From Pseudoselenomonas ruminantium (GTDB lineage Bacteria > Bacillota > Negativicutes > Selenomonadales > Selenomonadaceae): a stretch of DNA of 64,000 nt. The notes under the pieces are model-generated. The model did not search any database, was not told where the DNA came from, and saw only the letters and a list, made by a program, of their open reading frames with translations. How positions within the stretch are numbered: position 1 is the first letter of the stretch; each line of letters begins with the position of its first letter. Shown here piece after piece: positions 41,716 through 48,840 of the stretch. Position numbers and translations under genes: made by a program. The stretch lies in assembly GCA_002373045.1 (NCBI GenBank), contig DFHU01000003.1:1-64000 (forward strand), given 5' to 3'.

Positions 41716-42664
41716 GCAAGGCGGCCTGGGCAAGGGCTTAGGGGCACTATTGGGGAATTCTAAACCGGTCAGTGAAAGCGCAGCTGTAGGAAAGGCACAT
41801 AAAATCGCCATTACCGCGATTCAGCCCAATCGCTATCAGCCACGGATGGAATTTGATGAAAGTGCCTTGGAGGAACTCAAGGATTCCGTTAAGGAATTTG
41901 GCGTGCTGCAGCCCTTGCTGGTGCGCAAAGTGGCGGAGAACCGTTACGAGCTGATTGCCGGGGAGCGCCGTTTGCGGGCGGCAAAACTTGCCGGCCTTAC
42001 GGAAGTGCCTGTAGAAGTCCGGGAATACAACAATGAGGAAATCGCGCAGATTGCCCTGATTGAAAATATTCAGCGGGAAAACTTAAATGCGATGGAAGAA
42101 GCCAAGGCTTATGAACGCTTGATGAAAGAGTTCAGCCTCACGCAGGAAACCGTAGCGAAAAAAGTGGGACGCAGCCGTTCGCATATCGCGAATTTCCTGC
42201 GTCTCTTAAACCTGGCTGAACAGGTACAGGCTTATGTCGCTAACGGCAGTTTGTCCATGGGGCAGGCAAAACCGCTTTTGGCCTTGGAAAATCAGGATTT
42301 GCAGCTGGAGGCGGCAGATTACATCCAGAGCAAGGAACTTTCCGCCCGCCAGTCGGAACAACTCGTGAAGAAACTGCTGGAAAATCCGGACTTGCTGCAT
42401 GAACACAGTGGAGAACAGAGTGCCAAGGAAAAGCCAGAGCAGGATGTCTTCATCCGCGATGCAGTGGACAAATTGACGCAGATGTTTGGTACACAGGTAA
42501 GAATTCAGACGGGGAAGAAAAAGAGCAAGCTGGAAATCGAGTTCTATTCGCCGGAAGACTTGGAACGCATTATGGGAACGATGCTGGAAAAACAGCAGAA
42601 CACCAAGCAGGCCAAGATGGATGCTTTGCGTCAGTTTTCACAGACAGGTAAATTTACGGTATAA
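41708..42664 (+). CDS. parB: Chromosome partitioning protein ParB (Spo0J)
   Basis: CTP-dependent parS-binding clamp, 318 residues. MAKQGGLGKGLGALLG is the ParA-stimulating N-terminus. ITAIQPNRYQPR, LIAGERRLRAAKLAG and IALIENIQRENLNAMEEA are the CTP-binding motifs, and the HTH EFSLTQETVAKKVGRSRSHI recognises parS. GTG 41708 is chosen with AGAGGTG upstream; a TTG two codons earlier is also open. Confidence 0.96.
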   Translation: MAKQGGLGKGLGALLGNSKPVSESAAVGKAHKIAITAIQPNRYQPRMEFDESALEELKDSVKEFGVLQPLLVRKVAENRYELIAGERRLRAAKLAGLTEVPVEVREYNNEEIAQIALIENIQRENLNAMEEAKAYERLMKEFSLTQETVAKKVGRSRSHIANFLRLLNLAEQVQAYVANGSLSMGQAKPLLALENQDLQLEAADYIQSKELSARQSEQLVKKLLENPDLLHEHSGEQSAKEKPEQDVFIRDAVDKLTQMFGTQVRIQTGKKKSKLEIEFYSPEDLERIMGTMLEKQQNTKQAKMDALRQFSQTGKFTV

Positions 42665-42690
42665 ATCATAGGGGAGTTTGGGAATTTAGC

Positions 42691-43200
42691 ATGGATATCA
42701 ACTATTTTATGAAGTTTATGGGCGATAATATGCCATTTTTGGTGGTGATTATGGCCGTTATTATGTTCATTATGCTTTGCATCATGATTAAGCAGGCATG
42801 GACACTCAGCTATATGAAAAAGCGCTATCGCAAGATGATGAGTGGCGTGGATGGCGATAATCTGGAACGTCTGCTCATGGGGCATATTGATGAAGTGCGT
42901 CATGTGGTGGAAGAAAATAAGCGTCTGGATGCAGAAAACCGCCGCATTGATGAGCTTTTGCAAATGGCTGTTACCCGCGTGGGCATGGTGCGTTTCCGGG
43001 CGTTTGAGGATATGGGCAGCGACCTCAGCTACGCTGTGGCCATGCTGGATTCACATAACAATGGCGTCGTGATGTCCAGCATTTTTGGCCGTGAGGATTC
43101 CCGTGGCTATGCCAAACCCATTGAGGATGGCAAATCCACTTATCCCATGACGAAGGAAGAAGAACAGGCTTTGCAGGAAGCAATGAGCAAGGCAAAGTAA
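42691..43200 (+). CDS. DUF4446 family membrane protein
   Basis: 169-residue protein with one N-terminal membrane helix (about 14-38), a short coiled-coil-like region (EENKRLDAENRRIDELL) and a soluble domain with VGMVRFRAFEDMGSDLSYAV and GVVMSSIFGREDSRGYAKPI. This is the DUF4446 pattern, commonly found just after parAB in Firmicutes. The function is unknown. It is spaced 26 nt after parB and 22 nt before the M23 peptidase gene. Confidence 0.88.
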   Translation: MDINYFMKFMGDNMPFLVVIMAVIMFIMLCIMIKQAWTLSYMKKRYRKMMSGVDGDNLERLLMGHIDEVRHVVEENKRLDAENRRIDELLQMAVTRVGMVRFRAFEDMGSDLSYAVAMLDSHNNGVVMSSIFGREDSRGYAKPIEDGKSTYPMTKEEEQALQEAMSKAK

Positions 43201-43222
43201 TTTTTGAGAAAGGAAGGCTCAA

Positions 43223-44185
43223 ATGTCAGCAGAGAATGAAAAAAATAAGACTGCTGCGGAGGAGTATACGATTAAATTTATCCCCCCACAGGGTGGCGAC
43301 ACAAAGACCATCCGCCTGCCAGGTACGCTGTTTAAATACGGTGTGATTTCCTTATTGGCGGGCGCAATGCTCTTTGTCGGTGCATTCAGCTATGCGGTGT
43401 ACAGCACATTTGTCAATCGCAATGGTGCGGCCGAGATTGAGGATTTGCGTCAGGTAAACAGCATTCAGCAGGAACAACTTTTGCAGTTGGCCAAGAAAGC
43501 GAATGCGTTGCAGGAAGATATGAACCAGCTCAAGAAGCTGGAAGAAGATATTCGGCGTTTGTCCGGGGCACAGCCCATGCAGGAAAATAATTCCAGCAAT
43601 GGTGACGGCAACCAAAGTGTTGACCCGGAAACGCATAATGGCCAGGGTGGGCCAATCAGCACGCCTACGGTGCAAAATGTCAGTGATACCCTGGCCTTGG
43701 TTGAGCAGGGCTTGGCGGTCAGACGCCAGTCCCTTACGGCATTGAAGGAAGAACTCAGCCAGCGGCAGAAGGAACTTGGGGCAGTCAGCATTAATCTGCC
43801 TGGAGGCACTACGCCAGCCATTTGGCCAGCGCGTGGTGTAGTAAGCTCGCCTTATGGTCTGCGCTGGAATGGTTCGGATTTCCATCCGGGCATTGATATC
43901 GCCAATGACATGGGCACGCCGATTTTGGCTACGGCTGACGGTGTTGTGCGCGTGGCAGGCTGGAATGATGGCGGCTACGGCAACATGGTGGATATCGACC
44001 ATGGCAATGGCATTATGACCCGCTATGGACATGCTATGCAGGTGGCGGTAACTGCCGGACAGCATGTGCGCCGGGGACAGGTAATCGCCTATATGGGCAG
44101 TACCGGATTTTCGACGGGGCCGCATGTGCATTATGAGGTGCGGATTAATGGGCAGGCGGTAAATCCATCAGCCTATCTTCATTAA
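43223..44185 (+). CDS. Membrane-anchored M23 peptidase
   Basis: 320-residue cell-wall hydrolase. It has one membrane helix (about 36-60), then a coiled coil (about 70-115), a Ser/Asn/Gly linker, a second coiled coil, and the LytM domain SSPYGLRWNGSDFHPGIDIA with HVHYEV for zinc. The catalytic HxG-D and HxH are intact, so it should be an active endopeptidase in the periplasm. It is the last gene of the parAB unit. Confidence 0.9.
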   Translation: MSAENEKNKTAAEEYTIKFIPPQGGDTKTIRLPGTLFKYGVISLLAGAMLFVGAFSYAVYSTFVNRNGAAEIEDLRQVNSIQQEQLLQLAKKANALQEDMNQLKKLEEDIRRLSGAQPMQENNSSNGDGNQSVDPETHNGQGGPISTPTVQNVSDTLALVEQGLAVRRQSLTALKEELSQRQKELGAVSINLPGGTTPAIWPARGVVSSPYGLRWNGSDFHPGIDIANDMGTPILATADGVVRVAGWNDGGYGNMVDIDHGNGIMTRYGHAMQVAVTAGQHVRRGQVIAYMGSTGFSTGPHVHYEVRINGQAVNPSAYLH

Positions 44186-44217
44186 ATTTTGTTTGGTTAA
44201 CATCATAGCATAAAGGC

Positions 44218-44299
44218 GCCCGCGGGGCTGTTATTATGTTTTCTTCGCCATAGACAGGCTTGTCAAAAGCTGCGAAAACATAACAACAGCTTCGCGGGC
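44218..44299. repeat. Hairpin repeat element, copy 2
   Basis: Arms GCCCGCGGGGCTGTTATT... and ...AACAACAGCTTCGCGGGC are complementary with a few wobbles. The core is TTCGCCATAGACAGGCTTGTC followed by AAAAGCTGC. GGCTTAGTTTGT follows the right arm, as in copies 3 and 4. Confidence 0.85.
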
Positions 44300-44339
44300 T
44301 TAGTTTGTTGCATTGGATTTTTCATCTTGGCAATAAGGC

Positions 44340-44422
44340 GCCCCAGGGGACTGGCAGTATTTTTCCTTCGCTGAGACAGGCTTGTCAAACGCTGCGGAAA
44401 AACACAGCCAGTCCCCTGGGGC
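44340..44422. repeat. Hairpin repeat element, copy 3
   Basis: Arms GCCCCAGGGGACTGGCAG and CAGCCAGTCCCCTGGGGC; core CGCTGAGACAGGCTTGTC then AAACGCTGC. It lies 122 bases after copy 2. Confidence 0.88.
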
Positions 44423-44463
44423 TTAGTTTGTGGACATAGACGGATTTACATCGTTGTGATAGG

Positions 44464-44547
44464 GCACCCAAGGGAGCTGGCAATATTTTTCCTTCGCTTA
44501 GACAGGCTTGTCAAACGCTGCGAAAAATACCGCCAGTTTCCTCGGGC
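44464..44547. repeat. Hairpin repeat element, copy 4
   Basis: Arms CACCCAAGGGAGCTGGCAAT and CGCCAGTTTCCTCGGGC, with more mismatches than the other copies. Core CGCTTAGACAGGCTTGTC then AAACGCTGC. It lies 124 bases after copy 3. No ORF is visible in 44186-44698. Confidence 0.85.
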
Positions 44548-44614
44548 TTAGTTCGTATTATAGAAGATTTTCCTTTAGGTGTTATAGTGGCTGTTCGTTT
44601 GGATAGGGGATTGC

Positions 44615-44644
44615 TTGTTTTGTAGTCCTTTGATGATGTATAAT
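44615..44644 (+). promoter_or_regulatory. Likely promoter of the NYN-domain gene
   Basis: TTGTTT (44615-44620), an 18-base spacer and TATAAT (44639-44644), about 55 bases before the ATG at 44699. Confidence 0.5.
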
Positions 44645-44698
44645 GAATATGTCTATAGAATATTAAGAAAAATTCTAACCTGAAATTGGGGCGGTTGT

Positions 44699-45697
44699 AT
44701 GTCGTTGAGTGGGGATTTAGTCGTATTTATTGACGCGGAAAATGCTTCTCCTAAGTGGGGCGTGCCGCTTTATGTGTGGCTCTGCCAGAATTTTAAGGTG
44801 CGGGAATGTTATTGTGTGGGCAACCGGGCTAAGACGGGGACGGATTATTTGCGTTTGGAAGGGCCGAAGTTTCACATTGTAAATAGTATGGTGGGGAAGG
44901 ATTCAGCAGATACCTGGCTGGTTATGCTGGGGACGCGGGAGCTTTGCTTGCGGCGTTCGGTGAAGAAGGTCGCGATACTTTCTAATGACCGGGATTTTGC
45001 GCCACTGGCGTATCTGGCCGCTGAACGCAAGAAGAAGCTGATTATCTATGCGGCGGCTGTAAGCGGGGTAGACGGGCTGAAGCAGGCAATTAAGCGGATT
45101 GAGCCAGGGGAATCTGCGGCGGTGGAAACCATTGATTTGGATAAGCTCGTCGCTCAGCAGCTGGGCCGGCCGGTGGAGAGCTGGCAGGAAAAGCTGCTCA
45201 CGGGTGCCAGAAACTTAATTAAGTTTCCCGGAAAAATTTGGCCGAGAAAAAACAAGACGGTTGCGCTGCCTTCCGCGAATGTTATGGAGCCTTATCTACT
45301 GACACCGGCAAAGGGAAAAGCGGTCAGCGGAGCTGTGGGCAAGAAGAAAAAAAAGAAGGGGCATCATAAGCAGGACCTTTCGGTGGCTTTCAGCCAGTCG
45401 GATGGCGCTAGTGAACGCTTATTCCGCAACTTATCTCCGGAGCTGCACAATTATTTGGCCAAACGTCAAAGTCAGGTAAAGCTGATTTTAGCACCGGGGC
45501 TAAGTGGTGATTTTGTGGAGGTTCCGTTTATCGACGGTATGCGGGATGGCGTGTTTATGGCATTTCTCATCGCTTTTAAGGTCATCAAAAAAGGCAATCT
45601 GGATGATGATTTTTATCGTTCCTTGGGACTGGTACATCGACAGAATGCCGTTTATTATGACCGCGAAGGATTGGACTCTTTTGAGGCTGAGGAATAA
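44699..45697 (+). CDS. NYN (PIN-like) domain protein
   Basis: 332-residue protein whose N-terminus (about 1-140) fits the NYN/LabA-like nuclease fold: LVVFIDAENASPKWGVPLY, KDSADTWLVML and VAILSNDRDFAPLAYLAAER, preserving the acidic residues of a metal-dependent RNase site. A basic linker with a Lys run (about 213-225) follows, then a C-terminal domain I do not recognise. It has its own promoter and sits after three hairpin repeats. An RNA-processing role is plausible, but the substrate is unknown. Confidence 0.8.
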   Translation: MSLSGDLVVFIDAENASPKWGVPLYVWLCQNFKVRECYCVGNRAKTGTDYLRLEGPKFHIVNSMVGKDSADTWLVMLGTRELCLRRSVKKVAILSNDRDFAPLAYLAAERKKKLIIYAAAVSGVDGLKQAIKRIEPGESAAVETIDLDKLVAQQLGRPVESWQEKLLTGARNLIKFPGKIWPRKNKTVALPSANVMEPYLLTPAKGKAVSGAVGKKKKKKGHHKQDLSVAFSQSDGASERLFRNLSPELHNYLAKRQSQVKLILAPGLSGDFVEVPFIDGMRDGVFMAFLIAFKVIKKGNLDDDFYRSLGLVHRQNAVYYDREGLDSFEAEE

Positions 45698-45798
45698 GTA
45701 TTATGTATACTTGAGGAACAGGCGCGAGCATGCGGAAGCGCATTGTATTCCTGTATACCGTAAAAAAATACATAACATAACAAAAGCATTATAATAGG

Positions 45799-45834
45799 AA
45801 AAGCTCTATGCATTTACTGGCATAGGGCTTTTTT
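45799..45834 (+). terminator. Terminator after the NYN gene
   Basis: AAAAGCTCTATGC pairs with GCATAGGGCTTTTTT (loop ATTTACTG). Confidence 0.85.
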
Positions 45835-45886
45835 ATTGCCTTTTTAAGTATAACTTATTTGTCACAGTGTAAATGGGGAAAATTAT

Positions 45887-46018
45887 AAAAATACATTTTG
45901 TTGCATAAAAATACATAAATATAAGGCGTAAATGCGCTTTTTACAGGGGTTATGGTGATTATAAATGCATATTTCTGACTTTTATCTTATTGACACAGGT
46001 TTACAAAGTTCTTATAAT
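45887..46018 (+). promoter_or_regulatory. Control region of the glutamate synthase operon
   Basis: A consensus promoter, TTGACA (45990-45995), 17 bases, TATAAT (46013-46018), lies 82 bases before the first glutamate synthase gene. AAAAATACAT occurs at 45887 and 45907, exactly 20 bases apart, and again at 45764 and 46036. These may be sites for a regulator. The remaining 45835-46099 interval has no ORF. Confidence 0.65.
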
Positions 46019-46099
46019 GTAAAATATGTTGTAATAAAAATACATCGAGTAAGGACAGATATGTAATATTTTGTATACATTCGCAAAGGAGCGACAGTT

Positions 46100-47206
46100 A
46101 TGTGCAGAATTGGTTCGATAAAAAGCAAGGTGCCTATTCAGCCCTCCAAGGCCCTTCATTTGATGCTGCCACAGCAGGAAGGCCATGATAATTCGGGCTT
46201 TGCCATGGTCATGCAGGACCTCTATGGCATTTTCTCCAATTACAAGGATAAGCCCCTGCTTTCATTGGCTTGCACGCAGCGTGGTGCACAGTTGGTTGAG
46301 GACTATATGGATGCGCATAACTTTGTGCCGTTGGCTGAGTGGATTCCGGTTCCGGATAAGCGTCCGGGACTCGATATCAAGGCAATGCCCTACTATATCT
46401 TCCGCAATTATGACTATCCGGAAGAAGCTGGTCATATGAGTAAAGAGGAGAAGGAAAATCTCTTGCTCGATACGCGGCTGGCTCTGCGCAAAATTCTCAC
46501 GGAGAACAATGCCGGTTTTGTGTATTCCTTCTGGCCGGATGTGCTGACCTTGAAGGAAATCGGCGACCCAGCGGATATTGCGACCTATTTCCATCTTTGG
46601 GACGATAATGGCTGCCTCGTGGCTAAATCCATCGTGGCGCAGTGCCGTCAGAATACGAACTATGATATCGTGCGCTATGCAGCGCATCCGTTCTTCCTAC
46701 AGGGCTATACGCTCTGTGCTAACGGCGAAAATACCTTCTATACGAAGAACAAGGAATTTCAGTCTTCCCTGCACCGTGGCTATATCGGCTTTGAATCCGA
46801 TTCCCAGTGCTTCCTGAATACCCTGCACTATGTGCACCATGAGCTCAAATGGCCGCTTACCTATTATAAGCACGTTATTACGCCGCTGCCCTTTGAAGAA
46901 TGCGAGCAGCGTGAGGATAAGGATGTGCTGGTGGCCATACGTCAGTCCCTGGCCAACTTGGAAATCAACGGTCCGAATACGGTTATCGGCGTGCTGCCGG
47001 ACTGCCGTATGATTACCTGCTGTGATTCCAAGAAGCTGCGTCCGGTAGTGGTGGGCCGTGATGAAAACATGGTGGCGATTTCCTCAGAGGTTTGCGGCAT
47101 CAACGAAATCATGCCGAACCGTGACCAGTCGCAGGATATTTATCCCAATGAACGTGAGATTGTCGTGATTGACAATGACCTGGAGGTACAGAGATGGAAG
47201 CAGTAA
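46100..47206 (+). CDS. Glutamate synthase, glutamine amidotransferase subunit
   Basis: 368-residue class II amidotransferase domain. MCRIG places the nucleophilic Cys at position 2 after Met removal; QQEGHDNSGFAMV resembles the glutamine-binding region. It releases ammonia for the synthase subunit encoded next. This is the separate GltB1 piece of archaeal-type (split) glutamate synthases. GCAAAGGAGCG precedes the ATG. It overlaps the next gene by 13 nt. Confidence 0.85.
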   Translation: MCRIGSIKSKVPIQPSKALHLMLPQQEGHDNSGFAMVMQDLYGIFSNYKDKPLLSLACTQRGAQLVEDYMDAHNFVPLAEWIPVPDKRPGLDIKAMPYYIFRNYDYPEEAGHMSKEEKENLLLDTRLALRKILTENNAGFVYSFWPDVLTLKEIGDPADIATYFHLWDDNGCLVAKSIVAQCRQNTNYDIVRYAAHPFFLQGYTLCANGENTFYTKNKEFQSSLHRGYIGFESDSQCFLNTLHYVHHELKWPLTYYKHVITPLPFEECEQREDKDVLVAIRQSLANLEINGPNTVIGVLPDCRMITCCDSKKLRPVVVGRDENMVAISSEVCGINEIMPNRDQSQDIYPNEREIVVIDNDLEVQRWKQ

Positions 47207-48825
47207 AAACACAGGATATCGGCGTCAATGACCTGCCGTGGAAAATCGAATATCACGCAGAGCGTTGTACCATGTGCGGCAGCTGCGTGGCTGGTTGTTC
47301 CTTCAAGGCCATCAAGGTAGAGGTGCAGAAGCAGTCGCTGACGGTTTCTGAGGGCAGCCAGCCGGAACCGAAACATACGCATATCGCAAGACCCATCATC
47401 AAGCAGGTAGCCAGCCTTACGGACTTCTGCCGTGGCTGTGGCATGTGCGAAAAAATCTGCCCCAATAATGCCATTCGTCCGGTAAGAAATGCAGATACGC
47501 GCAAGACCCTGCTCTCGAAGGATAACGGCCCGATCAAGCGGGGCGGGCGCACCAATCTTAATGCCCAGCGCACGCTGGACAGCATTGTGGTGGGGCGTAT
47601 CTCGCAGATGACGGACCCTTCTTTGGATGCCGCCCGTCATACCTTCGATATCCGCGCTCCGTTTGGCCGGGTTTTGCCGGCTAAGGACCTGCCCTTTGAG
47701 ATAAAGGACGGCAAATTGGTGCAAAAAGCCAAGACTCCGCCTGTGGATTGGATTTATCCGCTGATTTTTTCCGACATGTCTATTGGTGCTCTGTCCACCC
47801 GCGCTTGGGAGGCCGTGGCTCTGGCTGTCGGCTATCTCAATGAGAAATGCGGTCTGCCAGTACGCATGAGCTCCGGTGAAGGCGGTATGCCGGTTAAACT
47901 TCTGAAATCGGAGTATCTCAAATACTTTATCATTCAGATTGCTTCCGGTCATTTTGGCTGGAACCGCATCATCAAGGCTATGCCGCATATGGTTACGGAC
48001 CCGGCAGGTATCTTAATAAAAATCGGTCAGGGGGCAAAACCCGGTGACGGCGGCCTTTTGCCCAGCGCGAAAGTTGCTGAACATGTACAGGCTATCCGTG
48101 GCGTACCGAAGGCAACCCTGGCTTCGCCGCCAAACCATCAGGGCTTGTACTCCATTGAAGAATCGGTACAGAAAATGCACCTGTCCATGAATGCGGCGTT
48201 TGGTTTCCGCGTGCCGGTCGGCATCAAGTGTGCGGCTTCGGCAACATCTGTATCGGTATACAACAACCTGCTGCGTGACCCCTATAAGATTTGCGGCGGC
48301 TTCTTCATTGATGGCATTCAGGGCGGGACTGGTGCAGCGAACGAGGTTTCCCTCGACCATACGGGCCATCCGGTGGTATCGAAGATTCGTGACTGCTATC
48401 TGGCGGCTGTCAAACAGGGCCTGCAGGGGCAGATTCCTCTCTACGGCGGCGGCGGTATCGGCATGACCGGTAATGCGGCAGCCGATGCCTTTAAGCTCAT
48501 GTGCCTTGGCGCCAACGGTGTATTCGTCGGTAAGGTACTCATTCAGCTTCTGGGCTGTGTCGGCAACGAGCAGGGTCGTTGCAACTCCTGTAATACGGGC
48601 AAATGCCCCATGGGCATCTGCACGCAGGACCCGCGCCTGGTCAAGCGTCTGGATATCGACAAGGGCGCACAGAAGATTGTGGACTATGTACTGGCCTTCG
48701 ATTCCGAGCTCAAAAAGCTTATGGCGCCTATCGGCAACAGTTCGCTGCCTATCGGACGCAGCGATGCATTGGTATCCACGGACAAGGCCGTGGCCGACCA
48801 GCTCGGCATTCAGTATGTATGTTAA
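47194..48825 (+). CDS. Glutamate synthase FMN-binding subunit with ferredoxin domain
   Basis: 543-residue synthase subunit (GltB2). The N-terminus has two 4Fe-4S motifs (CTMCGSCVAGC; CRGCGMCEKICP). The FMN/TIM-barrel domain follows: MSSGEGGMPVKLLKSEYLKY, GQGAKPGDGGLLP and GGFFIDGIQGGTGAANEVSL. A Cys cluster near the end, CNSCNTGKCPMGIC, is the 3Fe-4S region. It combines ammonia, 2-oxoglutarate and reducing power to form glutamate. Confidence 0.93.
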   Translation: MEAVKTQDIGVNDLPWKIEYHAERCTMCGSCVAGCSFKAIKVEVQKQSLTVSEGSQPEPKHTHIARPIIKQVASLTDFCRGCGMCEKICPNNAIRPVRNADTRKTLLSKDNGPIKRGGRTNLNAQRTLDSIVVGRISQMTDPSLDAARHTFDIRAPFGRVLPAKDLPFEIKDGKLVQKAKTPPVDWIYPLIFSDMSIGALSTRAWEAVALAVGYLNEKCGLPVRMSSGEGGMPVKLLKSEYLKYFIIQIASGHFGWNRIIKAMPHMVTDPAGILIKIGQGAKPGDGGLLPSAKVAEHVQAIRGVPKATLASPPNHQGLYSIEESVQKMHLSMNAAFGFRVPVGIKCAASATSVSVYNNLLRDPYKICGGFFIDGIQGGTGAANEVSLDHTGHPVVSKIRDCYLAAVKQGLQGQIPLYGGGGIGMTGNAAADAFKLMCLGANGVFVGKVLIQLLGCVGNEQGRCNSCNTGKCPMGICTQDPRLVKRLDIDKGAQKIVDYVLAFDSELKKLMAPIGNSSLPIGRSDALVSTDKAVADQLGIQYVC

Positions 48826-48840
48826 TAGGGGGATAGCGTA

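Noticed and set aside
44218..44547. CRISPR array or integron attC-type cassettes (three ~123-base periodic units)
   Set aside because: The units are long palindromes with diverged arms, not short direct repeats with unique spacers. The conserved ends lack the attC R and L boxes, and no cas or integrase gene is near.
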